Assembly: GCF_010093535.1 (NCBI RefSeq)
Contig: NW_022985197.1
Location: forward strand, 200,777-264,776
Source of the DNA: Lindgomyces ingoldianus
Taxonomy: Eukaryota > Ascomycota > Dothideomycetes > Pleosporales > Lindgomycetaceae
Length of the DNA: 64,000 bases
Direction: 5' to 3'
Part shown: positions 47,001 to 58,887 of the stretch, piece after piece
Position numbering within the stretch: the first letter of the stretch is position 1
Layout: each line of letters starts with the position of its first letter
Made by a program: the position numbers and the translations under genes
Notes under the pieces: model-generated
What the model saw: the letters and a program-made list of their open reading frames with translations, nothing else
What the model was told of the DNA's origin: nothing
The model's database searches: none

Positions 47001-50000
47001 GAACTTCGGGGTACCGTGATGACGACTTCCTCACCGCCCGCGGCCAGCATGGCAGGCAGGCACATGGTGACGCTGGAGATGAGAGATGAGCTGCCAGGGT
47101 TATCTGATGAAGGAAAATCCCCCCTCGAAGCGAATAGCCGGGCGTCGCGCGATTCGCACTCGTCCCGGCACCCTGGATCTTGCGACCACGGTGGAGATGA
47201 CAGAATGACTGCAGCCGTGGCCCCGGGAGGCACTGAATGAGTGAGCCGGTGTTGCGAATGCTCGCGGCGAGTACGATGCTCTCCACAAGGACACGTCGTG
47301 GCTGCATCGCGAGTGCGAGTGCAGAACGAGGCCGATCAAAGCAGCGGCCAGAGCGAGGCATTTCGAATCAAACATCCCGACGCAACGGACAATTTGTTGT
47401 GCAGGGCATTAGTGCATGATCTTCCGGGAGACGCACCAACGAGGCTCGCCATGGTCAGAGCGACGTGAGTTGGGCAAGGGTACCGAGGCGTGGGCCGCAG
47501 CACAAGCGGTCATGTCCCCGTCCCTGGCGAGACAAGCTTAATCCCACACGAAGTCTTCTTTGTCGTGGCCGCCAGCGATCATTCGGCTGGTCAAGTCGGC
47601 ACACTGCGGCATCCTGAGCATCGCTTGCGGCCGTGGCCAACGGCGAGTGGGACTGGAAGCCATTTCGAAGAATACGCGTCTATTTTTGTCCCAGCCCTCG
47701 GCCACGCACATGGTGTGCCCTCCTTCCTGTCTGGTAATTTTGGGGGAGAACCAGGAAGCATGTCGAGGCGTCTGTTGGCTCCTTAATGCATCACTATCGA
47801 CATGCCGGCCGTAGGGTTCTGCATCCTCTGATCTGGGCAAATCTCACGAGTCACCAGGTAACGGAGCGCCGGCACCCTGCGATGATTCCGGCTAAACAGC
47901 AAAGCGCTGCCAGTCCTCGTGGGGTAAGCCCGCCTCTTCGAGGCTTTGGTGATGAGCAACCTCACGATCTGCAGCCTTGTTGGAAGTAAACTCAGACTCG
48001 CATTGCGAAGCCGCTATTCACCACAACTGGTTTGAAAGACGAATCGAGGCCGGAAGCAGACAAGCGGCTCCGCCATCGGGGCCCTGAGGGTCCTTCCCTG
48101 CCGCCCTCACTCTCGCTTGCACGCACGTTAAGCCCACATTTGCCCTTTTGCTCTGCGCGTCGATCATCCCGGTAATAATGGCGCCTGTGCAATTGTGCCA
48201 ATGTCGGGAAAACGTTCCTAGCGCTGCCGATATCAGATGCTAGAACGGCAACATCAAGAGGGCATCGACATCCATTGAGTGAGAGCCAGCTTGAAAACTT
48301 TCAGCAGCCATCAACACTCGCTGTGCACTCCGGATGGCGCTCCAAATATGTATTGTTTCTGCATAGCATCATCAGTACGAGCTGAGCCAGTGTTCAAGCG
48401 CCCACAGCGAACCCGGCCTTGCCGAGTATTCCCATGCAGCGGCAATCGATCCTCTTTGCCAGCCACCACCTGGCAACTTGGCCATTGCTGACATGGCCAG
48501 GACTCTGGAGCTGCATACTGCAACGCGTTCGTTTTTTGGTTTCCAAAAATTCGTTCGTGCGGTCGAGGATCATAACTTCTGGAAATGAGTGCCTGGAAAA
48601 ATGAGGCTGTAGTCGGGCCGGGCTTAAGAACCGTCATGGCTCTTCTGGAGAGCAAGCAGAACCTGGCCAACAAAGCCCCTAATATATCTTCTCGGTGCTC
48701 GAGATGGAAAGCGCTGGCATTATGCCCTTCCTTTGTCATGAACTCTTCCCTCATCGAGCCATTACATTTCACCCGCCGCCACTCGCCATCATTCCCGGTC
48801 ACCGACGCCAAAAAAAGGGCCTTTTCTAGACATAACACTTGCATGAATATTGAAAGGCACATCGCCAAGGCCGTGAAGGCTACGGTTCATTAGTTAGCAA
48901 TCGCAGTCTCCCCAGGCTTCCATGTCCGCAAATTCCTGAAACACATGGCTAGTCCGTATCCCTATTCTGCACGGTGAGCCGCACAGTCACAATTCGGGCG
49001 CATCCTGGGGCTTCATGGAGCTTCATATCGCCCTTTTTGTTCATTCAATATTTGTTTTTATTTTGTCCTATTGTTCCCTGCGAGTTGCTACACCCCTTTC
49101 CTCGCCAATAATCATCGCGCTCCTTCTTCTGCTTCAGGTCGACAGCCTGAAATTGCAGGCACCACCAGCAGTTCCACTGTTCTCCACAGAAGTCATGCCA
49201 TACCCCAAACATTTTCCACCCACTCTCTACACGTCCGGTTTGCCTGGGACATGCACAAAGCTTTACCTTAATGTGGAATTAAGCTTGCACAAACAGTTTG
49301 AACCGATGTTGCACGTTCAACACAATGGCATAAACCCAAAAGAAAGTTACTCATCCTGTGTTGTGTGAGTGACCAAGAGACCAACGGCTCACTTGATTCT
49401 GCCGCTGGACAATTTGGGCCGTCATAGGCTCAATGAAGCTTTCTGCAGTAGCTCCTTTCTCGCATTGAGCAGGGGTCATGTTGTTGGAATTGGAAAATTG
49501 TGCCAAAAGCAATCCGTGCTCTGGCCGCAATAGGAACTGAACAGCCAAACGGTCGACAAAAACAGACTGACAGCGAGGAACTCCTCCAGACAGCCACACC
49601 CTGGTCCCTGCGCGGCCGTTTTCGGTCGATACTCCGACTGTCAAATCGCCACAACTTGGGCTCGGAGAACGGCTGATGTAGATCCATCTCGAGTCCTGAC
49701 CACCAACACGGAGAGGCGCTCTCGGTTGGCCGCAAAACCTCCTGGGAACAAGTTCATGGGCGCCAAGTCTCTGATCAGCCGGAATGCAAACTTGTCCATT
49801 CCGAACCTGTTCGAGTCAAGGATGGATGTTATTGCCTGGTCGCAGAACTTTCAACCCCAGCGACTAGGTTCCAACGCCGAAGTGATGTGCCGTCGATACG
49901 TGCCTCCGTTGCCTGGTACAAGGCGAAGGACGGCAATCGGTTCAAGCCCTCGATCGCCGAAAGGTTTCAGGGGTCCAAGAAAGGTGCAGCTTGATGAGCT

Positions 50001-53000
50001 TTCTGGCGGCTCGCCGTTATATCCTCTCTCGGCCATTTCTCACACGTCCTAATCTACAGCCGCACCTTTCTAACTTCGTCTCTTTGCGGGTTGCTCAGGT
50101 ACAGTCTTCAGTGATGCTACCCACTCCTGGATCCAGCTGAATCTCAGATGATCATGATTTCCAGCCATGATGTGCACCCCCTGTAAGTCTGATGTTGGAC
50201 TGGCTCGGCGCATCTGAATTATCCCTGTCAATTGGTATACCGGATCCTCTGATGTGTCAGACGTCTCACTCCAGCCTGGGGTTTTGTCCGCGATTTTTGT
50301 CCCTATCCACCAAACGGCCACGTTGTCTTGCTATCCTGACCCTTGTCACTGAAAACCCCAGCGTGTCTTGAAGATGTGCAAGGTGCCGAGGGTGATTCGG
50401 AGGCAGGCAATAATTTAGGTTTCGTCCCGCAGCCTTTGCCAAACGCAGAAGCCTCTCACAAAGCGCTGAGAGTCTGGCATAACAAGTATGAAAACCACCA
50501 CTGTATTTGAATAATACGGCCGGTTAGCTCCACGCACTTGTCTACAAAAGGCAGAAAGGAATGCCTGGAGGATGGACGGGAGGGTACCAGCAGAATGGCT
50601 CCACCGCCAGCTTGATCACACTTCCAACTGCGGATTGGCAGTGAGTGCTGATGGCGCTCTGCGCGGTAACGCAAGTCCTTGACTGTCGCTGGAAAAACAA
50701 TCAAAATCGTACGATTCTCTCAAATCTGGTCCATTTTGCCGGAACATTTCCACCAGTTATCTCGAATCAGTGCTCCGAGTCCACCCTAGCTTTGGGGGTC
50801 AGGATCGACGCGTACCCTCCCAAGCACAAGATCTGCGTCCGTGGAATACAGGGAATAGTCCTCTCGGCTAGAAGCTCTCTATTGCAACACGTGCGGGATA
50901 TCTGAGCACCTGCAAGGAGTCGTCACACTCATCAATTTTGATTCGAAATAAGTTGGACACCATTCCTGTTTAGCGGCGAAGTGCAGGACGCCTCTAAACG
51001 GACCAAATCCGAATCGGCTGCACTCCCCGCAGAAGCTGTCTTCATTCAGTTGGCCACATGAGACATCTACTATGAATGACTGCTGCATTGCGGTTGAGTT
51101 GCCTCACACTCATCTATCGATGACTACCACGACATGCACGATCTTCGTCAAACCCGTTGCTTTGTTCCCAAGCAGCGTGCGGAAATAGTCCCGGACCTGC
51201 GGAAGATGCAGTCTGTCAATCACTTCAGTCGATCATCAAGAGTGGACCGTGGCATTCTGCTCTCCACTTCTTCCGCTTGGAGAGGCCGCTGCTCCCCCAA
51301 GTTTGTTTTAGATCTTCCTCATGCGAGCAAATGCTACGTCTGGAATGCTTCTCGGTCCGTCTCTATGCCCATCTTATCCCAGTGGCATCTTCGGCATATG
51401 TCTTCGGTGCTTTTTAACTTTCGACTCGCAATTTCCAATCGACCTTCTGGAAAGAAAGGCGCCTTGGTGATCGAAGTGTGAGCTATCACTTCTTCCGGCG
51501 CTACTGTAGAAACTGGGTAACGCTAGACGAACCAAATTCAAGGGCCAAGTGGCTACGGCACACGCCGCTTTGCCTTTTTTCAGAATGAACCGCGAAAGGG
51601 GTTTTCGACGACGACCTGGCTGCCGGGCTGGTGGCTTTGGTTGGGTGACAGCTCGTAAAGGTAAGGACCCTCTATCGTAAACCGAATCTTCTGCCCACTC
51701 ATCAGTAAGAACTTTACGTGAAGATAATGCGGATTTCGTGGGGAAATTTGCGCAGTAGATACATAAGCAGGTTCATCTAGAACTGTATTGCGCTACTCAA
51801 GATTTGGGGGCTTCGTCGAAACGACGTAGACCTCTGATAGGCGTTAGAGACATGGAGCAGGAGCCATGAGAGTTAATAACAAAACGCGTAGCGTGGAAAA
51901 CCCTCACCACGTTTTCGCATGCGCATACTAATGTGCTAGAGATACTGGGGACAACCAGGTAGTTGCACCAACCCTCCTTCACCACTCATGCCCGTCATTA
52001 CAGTCAGATTGCGCATCAAGCCTCGTAGGCGTAGCACTTACTGTTATCTCTTGTCGGCCGACTACAACATTATCAGCTGTGGTTCACGAGGCACTTTCCA
52101 TTAATCCATATATTAACTGCCAACCTTTCTTCCAGGCGCGCCTCAATGAGCTCGCACCTCTTTCACGCTCGGCATTCCTTGAAGCGAGATGTTGTGAGCA
52201 ACTGAATGTCCAAGTGAAACAAAACCATGGAAGTAATCTGGAGAGCGGCGACCTCGCTACCACGGTTTTATCACCGAAGGCGTTCAAGCCTAGCATTCTC
52301 TGGATGAACATCCATGACATCAATATATTCAATCTACCTCGTATACGCACGGTCGATCACTGCCCATGTAGTGACGTTTTTCATATCACGCCCTCGTCAA
52401 ACCGCACCCCGACGTCACATTCCACGTATATTGAAAAGCATGCACTCGGACTATATGGTGTTGCGGCTTCATCTATTCAAACGAGCCTTGGATAAGAGGC
52501 TCAGAATATCCAGTGTTGATCGCTCGATTACTCGCTCACGATGTCCGACCAACCCTGCCGTTGATCGCGGATGCGTCAGCCCGAGTTTTATACAGAGTCG
52601 CGTGTAACATCGAGAGAGCGATATTTTGAATATTGGAAGGAGGCTGTGTGAGGCTCGATGAGCGGGTGGCGGGCCGAACATACCAATAGACTTCATCTGC
52701 AGTGCTTCAGATCGACATATCTGCATTGTGTAGCCGTCCACAGGTGTGTCAAGTCTTAGGCCGGCTCTCCTCAACACCGAGTTCGCAGCAATGCAGTCTT
52801 ACTGCGTATGCGAGACACGATGACGCGGAAGGAGCGGCACTTTAGCATATACTTAGTTAACTATGATAGCGTTGAAGGAACTTGCTCCGTGTGTTTACTA
52901 GTGCGCTCTGGAAACAGAACAAACTAGGTTTGGAAAACAGCTCACAATTGCATCCTGGCAACTTCTAAGCTATAGTGAGGCTCGAGATAGAGATGGTATT

Positions 53001-55178
53001 GAATGCCAAGGTTGGCTCACCGCATTCCCAATCCGCCATTGACCGCTGTGAACCCCCCAATTTGGACACTGAGATCTTTGAGGAACTTGGATGATACGGG
53101 CAATTTGTATACCTCGGACTTCAGCTTTCCCTGTCTCCCCCAACGAACAGTTCGCGAGGCGAAGTAATGGTCACTCAGAAACGTGAAGAGGTTCCCTTTT
53201 GAAGCCATTCTCTTTTGTACCATATATGCCGTGGAAGGATCATAACTCACATAACAATTGAGGCTCTTGCTTAATCAGATAGGGTCGGTTTTTGAGCAGC
53301 AAAGCACGACGGGGTACCTTCTTCACAATGGGGGGTGTCATTCGTCACTTCCCCTTGAGGTGATTACTCAGCAGCCCAATACATAACTACCTCACTGCAA
53401 GGAGAGAAGGTGCACCAAGCAACAACCAATTGCCCGGTTGTAGCTGAACGGCAAGAAGTACGAGCACCAGAAAGCCTCCTTCCTTTTTCTAAAGCCATAA
53501 CGGCGCCCACTTATCGCGTGACCATTTCTCCCGCTACTCACACGAGTATAAACCCTCCCCCTCCCATTCGTTTGCCTCATTCCCACAAAGTCATCGCTCC
53601 TCCTACAACTCTCATCTCGCCTTAGCTGCATAGCTTCGTGGTGTTGCAATGTTGCTTCATCCGCTTATCAATTGAATGAGGTTCTGCTGTCTGTTGAATC
53701 TGACGGCCCCAGTCCTAGTTTTCCACATATTATTGATTTCTTCGCCGGTAAGCATTATCACCATGCCACTGAGAGAGTTTCGACCACTGAACTTGGTAAC
53801 ATCCCGATGTATTTGGCCACTAGACGATGCGACCTGCCAAAATCTTTTGAATCCCATACTAGTGCCTATTCGCCTCCACTAAGCTCTAGTAGAACATGGA
53901 TGAAGCATTCTTCGCTGGGTTTTGGGTCTATTAACTTTTCTTTCTTCTTCGTGTGACATTTCTAACGCCCATGTTCTGGACATCAGGCCGTTTCCACAGC
54001 CCCGTCTGTTCCGAGCTATACCTCCATTCCTCCCTCGGATGCGCTATTTTGGTTTTGTACTGCCCTTATATGTTCTCTTCATGTGAACCCAGCATACCTA
54101 GCTTGTATCTTAGATATTTGCCCACTACTATCCCCAAGTTCCTTACCTCGAATCACTCCATATATCCCCCATATAGCGATAAGTTTTAGTGTGCAGAAGC
54201 TCTGTATACATCTTCCGATTTTGCTGACTTAACACTCCTGATTTGGATGGTGCCGACCCAAGGCTGGTTTGAGACTGTCTTCAGTCTGGCGTACGTACAT
54301 ATTTCATTCCCTTCAGGTGCCAATACGATAGTGTTTTGGATTTTGTGGTTTGTGCACCTTCCCTTCATTACCGAGATGTAGGAAGAAGAACTTTTAGTGC
54401 GAACACAAGATATACAGGAGATAGGAGAAACAAGAGCTATCCTTCAACCTATTCTCTTGATGGGATTGCATTTTGTGGTTCGTGTGTCTCCCCTTCAAGG
54501 GCAGGTCCTAATAAGCATGCCCAAGCTATTGAGCAAATTAATAGTGTCCATGGCAGTGCTCTCTTGACTGCCGAGTCGCAAAATGGGAAGATGAGCTTTA
54601 CTGAACCCTCACAGCTATGAGGGTTAGTAAAGAAAAAGGCTGTACCCTCTCATCTCAATGCTGGAATACAATTGGGATTAATTACGGGAACCTCGTTAGC
54701 GAAAAAAGAACCTAGAGCCTTCCGCAATTCCCGCTAAAGTTCTTTTTGGACGCTGGCTAGCTTTATTCGACAATTTCTAAGATGGAGTACAAAAATAAGA
54801 GCTTTTAACCCACACACACACAACACTAGGGGAATTAGCGGAGGGTGGTTCATTCCTGTTAACCTGTTACCGGAATGGGATATGGGTCACTAAACATGTG
54901 ATCTATCACTTTAGAATGTTCCAGTATCTGCCACAAAAAACCAAGCGAACGCTACCAGACCCCAGCAACATCTCTAAGATAGAGCACAGGGGATAAACTC
55001 AGACTATAGGTAACACTCAACAAAAAATATTCACCCTTTAAACAATGGTTAGAATAGTATAGGCATTAATTAATTAAAAACCGCTCTACCGCCCAACCCC
55101 CTTCCCTAGAGCAACTTCCCATATGCGCCCAAGATCCTAACCTGTGTTAACACCAATGCAATCGCCACCCAGACATGA
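44099..55178. other. 11-kb gene desert upstream of the FlbC-like gene
   Basis: 44.1-48.3 kb is GC-rich, with overlapping open frames on both strands up to 228 codons (46308-46994, -) that are rich in Arg, Ala, Ser and Cys and look like compositional by-products. It is probably promoter plus long 5' leader of the C2H2 gene. 48.3-55.2 kb is balanced in composition and contains only short frames with no family resemblance. A (CA)n run lies at about 54812-54824. Unannotated non-coding RNA is possible; I see no direct sign of it. Confidence 0.45.
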
Positions 55179-57035
55179 TTACTCATCATCATCACCTTGA
55201 TTCGCCTCCCTATCTTCAAACACTAAGAAGTCGCCAGCACTATCACCCATGATTTGCTGCCATATTCCCTTGACGTGATCTAAAACGGAGTCATCAAAGG
55301 CAAGATCCGTGAGTAGATCAAGAGGACGTTCGTCGGGGTCCAAGGCTAGCAAGCTGATTAAGGGTCTCGGGTGCTGTTCATATTGGAGCGTCCAAAGTAC
55401 ATTTGGTGCTGGAGTTACATCGACGGACAACAGCAGTGCCCGAACAGCTTTCTTGAGAAGTTGAAAGCCCTTTTCTCCTGTCAGAGTAGTTGAAGCATAC
55501 AAGACACCTATGGCGGTTAGCTACGGGTTCCTATGAAGGTATCAAAGCTAGAAGGGTGGAAATATAGTCGACATCAGGTTGTCAGAGGATAGTTATCGTC
55601 AATGTTGTTCAGACAATGTAGATAAGTATTCATAGTTGAATCATCATAAGAATAGGGAAATAGTGATAATTAGAGACTAGACTCACTTTGACCGGCTGCA
55701 CACTCTCCAGCATCGCTGTTGTGAATGAATATGTAGATTGGCGGCAACTCAGCGGCTTGTTCGTCGGCGTCTAGGGGTAGACTTCCAGAGGGAAAGACGA
55801 CAACAGCACAGGCTGGAGGCGGTGCGTCTTCTGCAATAGGTGGGAACAGTGGTGGAAGTGGAGAAGAGACAATGGTGATTGATTTGCAACATGTTGCGCT
55901 TGAGATTGGAGGTCGTGACAATTCGCCGACGACATGCTGTGCGGATATGGCTTCGCCATCGTTCAAGCGAAGCCTGAAGCCGCTAGTCTCCTCTTCGGAA
56001 TTATCAGCGGATGTAGGCCCGTCGATACACGAGAGACGTTTGCCAAGGACGTAGACTCCACCCCCAACCGCAGAGGCACGACAGGCTACCTGGGTGATCT
56101 CGGACATGCCGCCCCACTTGGGAATAACAGAACCAAATCCAGCGCCAAACAATCCAATGGATCGCAGATGCCTCGCTATCCGTGGGAGAGCATACTCTGT
56201 GGTGGTCTGACTTGAAACTGAGGGGGATAGGGTGAGTGCGAGCAACGGAGCATGGAGTGTGATGGGTATCTTGAACTGCTCTGAGAGAAACGTTGGAAAC
56301 GCCTTGGTTCGATGATCTTCCCACATCTCCATCTGCTCTTCGTACTCGGTGATGAACCGCAGGAACCTCATTAAGGCTCGTTTTGCCTTGAAATCGAGGA
56401 CTTGGTCTTGGAACACGTCTTCTCTTCCGTTGGGCACCTTGAGCAACCGACCATGCCGCGGGCCCGATTCAGACGAAATTGAAGGCTCGCCATTGTCCAT
56501 GTTGTCTGACTCTGCCGAGTATACCCACCAGCTTCCGACGGCGAGGAATTCAAGTTGTCTGTAGACTTTCGAAGATACCAGGTACTGGAGAAGTGTCGAA
56601 CGAGCATATATGAGTTGTGGACTCAACGCCAAACTGTACGCTCTTGAAAAAGACAACGAGGGTGTTGTTTCCGACACGGCCGATTCAGACTTAGTGATGG
56701 AGATATTCGAGAAGGCTGCAGCAGATACATCTTTTTGACCCGTTAGCATCACTTCGCAAAGCTTTTCGAGCGATCTTCATACCTTCATCTATATGCTTTT
56801 CCCACTCTTCAGCTTCTTGTAAGCTGAAAGCAGCTTCAGTACCTCCATAATAGCCGTTCTCATCGATGTGGAGGATTTTCTTTCCGGAGCGAGACAAGGC
56901 TCTTCAGGTGCTGCGTCAGTCAGACTTGCGTAGATATTAAGTGCAGCCAGAGTATACTTACAGGGCAAGAAGGGACTGCGGTAGACCTGTCCCTACGATC
57001 AGAACGTCCCATTCTGTGCCATCGAGCGTGTCCAT
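55179..57035 (-). CDS. mrs6: Rab escort protein (REP/Mrs6), GDI superfamily
   Basis: Accessory subunit of Rab geranylgeranyltransferase: binds newly made Rab GTPases, presents them for prenylation and delivers them to membranes. Four exons, 57035-56962, 56901-56783, 56730-55687 and 55507-55179, give 521 aa. Introns are 60, 52 and 179 nt. The N-terminus has the GDI nucleotide-fold signature WDVLIVGTGLPQSLLALALSR (residues 9-29, across intron 1) and DENGYYGG (38-45). The middle, about 250-290, contains IARHLRSIGLFGAGFGSVIPKWGG-type text with the conserved YG-like turn (GFGSVIPKWGG) and the GGGVYVLGK motif. The C-terminus is acidic (DREANQGDDDE). REP rather than GDI is chosen for its length and the insert-rich middle. 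Each junction restores the family frame. Confidence 0.88.
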
Positions 57036-57750
57036 GGTTGTTGGTGTGAAAAGAGGGAGTTACTCGGAAGAACTTGGGTGCCGATATTTTTCTGCCTAGC
57101 GTGGATGACTAAGACGACTCTAAATTCCTTTCCGCCCTGAATTGGACTCTTTTCCTGCAACACGCGCACGCTGAGGGCATCGCTCCACGAATGATTTTGC
57201 CCAGAACGCTCAGTATCTTCACTGGTATTGTTTGTGCGCGTGATATGGATACTCGTCCTGTATCTCCCGCTATGGATTTGATCTGAATTAGCGGGTCGTA
57301 ATGTGGCGATACATGCACACTCTTTGAATCTCGAGCACACTCATTCTTTTTGAAATTTGGCCTCTCAATGATACCCCCTACCTCTACGTCTTGGGTCTGG
57401 GTCATTCAGCTTTTTGGGCTGTACATTACATGACTGCGGAGACTGCTCCAAAGTGATTTCTAGGTCCCTCCTGACAGGGTGTTGGAGCGTTTGTTTCGTA
57501 AGGTGGTGCAGCTGGGGATGCTGAATGATGCATGATTGCAAAGCCTTTGGTAAACCTCACTTACCAATGCCTAATCAAATACCTCTTCACGCCTCATACC
57601 GTTTGTAGAATCACACCCAATCAATCCATCGGTAATAAAGCTATGAGCGACACTTGGAATCGAACTTTCAAGTCTCACCACCGTCAATTCACACTAAGCC
57701 TTTGATATATACTAAATAATTATCCCTATTCTGTCACATATTCAGCCTCA
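57036..57750. other. REP promoter region
   Basis: 715 bp. Overlapping minus-strand frames of about 100 codons (57109-57405) show no resemblance to known proteins. A tRNA-like T-loop on the minus strand near 57655 was examined and rejected. No further feature. Confidence 0.45.
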
Positions 57751-57910
57751 TCTTCCTTGGTCTAGTGGTCATGATTTCCGCTTGTCATCCAAACAATTGC
57801 TCGGCTGTTGATTGCCTACAAGCGCGGGAGACCGGGTAGGTTGAATCCATATTACATATTCCTGAATCTAGCTAACGAGTAGAAAAAAGGTTCGATTCCC
57901 TGAGGGAGAG
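57751..57910 (+). tRNA. tRNA-Asp(GTC) with a canonical intron and a T-arm insertion
   Basis: Acceptor stem TCTTCCT/AGGGAGA (7 bp with one T-G), D arm GTCTAGTGGTCATGAT typical of fungal tRNA-Asp, anticodon stem TCCGC/GCGGG with GTC at 57784-57786, discriminator G at 57910. Intron 1 (57788-57822, 35 nt) lies at 37/38. A second insertion of ~53 nt splits the T stem: CGGG before it and GTTCGATTCCCTG after it. The B box GGTTCGATTCC is whole on the 3' side, and TTTTT at about 57926 can terminate Pol III. Removing 53 nt gives the ideal CGGGG/CCCTG stem. The gene could be a pseudogene if the insertion is not spliced. Confidence 0.75.
57836..57889 (+). other. Intron-like insertion in the T arm of tRNA-Asp
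   Basis: 54 nt if cut strictly GT..AG: GTAGGT at the start, GCTAACG with its branch-like A 14 nt before the end, terminal AAG after an A-run. The strict cut leaves one G fewer than the ideal T stem; a 53-nt removal (57836-57888 or 57837-57889) restores it. It also contains GGTTGAATCC at 57839-57848, a partial echo of the real B box at 57889-57899, so a local duplication origin is possible. Confidence 0.45.
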
Positions 57911-58273
57911 AGATGTCCTCTATGTATTTTTGCTTCTCTGTTTGGAAGAGCGGTACAGCGGGAAATTGCGAGTAGCATACCAATCAAACCCAACTTTTGA
58001 GTAAAGGACACAGCCAAGTGTTTTATCTGAACTACCTTTTACTTGGTTTGACGATTCCGCGTCGGTCATCAGTGTCTTCATAGACGTCGTTGCATAGCGC
58101 TGGTGAACAAACGGATGCTCAACCAACACTGATGATTTTAGCAACCACAAGGCGCCTCACGTATCGAAAAATTCCGAGTACACAAATGGAATTGGAAAAC
58201 AAGGCTACAAACAAGGACGAAGGACTGTATCTCTCCGTTGCCAATTACTTCTACACCAACTCCCCTCAACTCT
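57911..58273. other. Spacer between tRNA-Asp and the SDR pseudogene
   Basis: Carries the oligo-T terminator of the tRNA near 57926. No gene. Confidence 0.45.
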
Positions 58274-58887
58274 CTACCTTCTCAGATGCCTCCAAACCCT
58301 GTCAACCACAACCTCACTTCCAGTCGAAAACGTCCCCTCATACCCCAAAAACACAACCGCTCTTGCAGCCTCCCCAATCCTCCTCATGGGCGTCAACTTC
58401 GCACCCTGAACCTCAAATGCAGCCAACTCCTCCTTCGAAGTTTTCACCACCCCCATTGTCGGAGTCCTATTATATCAGGGACTCACCACATTAACCCTAA
58501 CATTCATAGGCGTCAATTTCGCAGCGAGTGGATTGCAGTTTGGCTTACAGCATAGACGAACATTCCTGGGATGCCGCGACGGTTTGCAAAGGATGTTGTG
58601 AAGATAATAGCCCTGCCGGGTGTTATGAGGGGAGTGAGCTGTGGGCCTTGGCCGAAGTGGCTGGAAACTGTCTCTGCTAAGGTGGAGATAGCTAATGTGG
58701 ATGTTATATCGCATTTATGCGTAAGTGCTTTGCCACCAAGCGAATGTTTCACGGGCTAGATGTTTACCGGGTTACGGCCAGTGACTATCACCCCCGCACG
58801 TTCGGAAAGAAGGAGCTGTGCGGTTGCGAGGCCGATACCATGTGTGTCGTCGATGATGACCGACTTACCGTTCTTTATCTCTGGCAT
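58274..58887 (-). pseudogene. Short-chain dehydrogenase/reductase (SDR) pseudogene
   Basis: A minus-strand SDR gene with several lesions. It starts MPEIKNGKSV, then the nucleotide-binding loop, where DDTHGIGLATAQLLLSE stands for the expected TGGTHGIG type; VIVTGRNPVNI is followed by TAG. KALTHKCDITSTLA continues beyond the stop. About 60-70 codons that should follow SSHFGQ are missing. GRAIIFTTSFANRRGIP and YAVSQTAIHSL (catalytic Y-x-x-x-K changed to Y-x-x-x-Q) come next, then a 2-nt frameshift before AAKLTPMNVRVNVVSP and TGA. The C-terminal MRRIGEAARAVVFLG and FSTGSEVVVD remain to 58274. Stops and Gly-to-Asp changes are G/A or C/T transitions, compatible with RIP. Not functional. Confidence 0.8.

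Noticed and set aside
57637..57700. Minus-strand tRNA-like sequence (T-loop TTCGATT with flanking CTTG/CAAG and a GTGTCGC end)
   Set aside because: The T stem pairs only if three A are removed, and no matching D arm or convincing anticodon arm lies upstream. At best a tRNA remnant.
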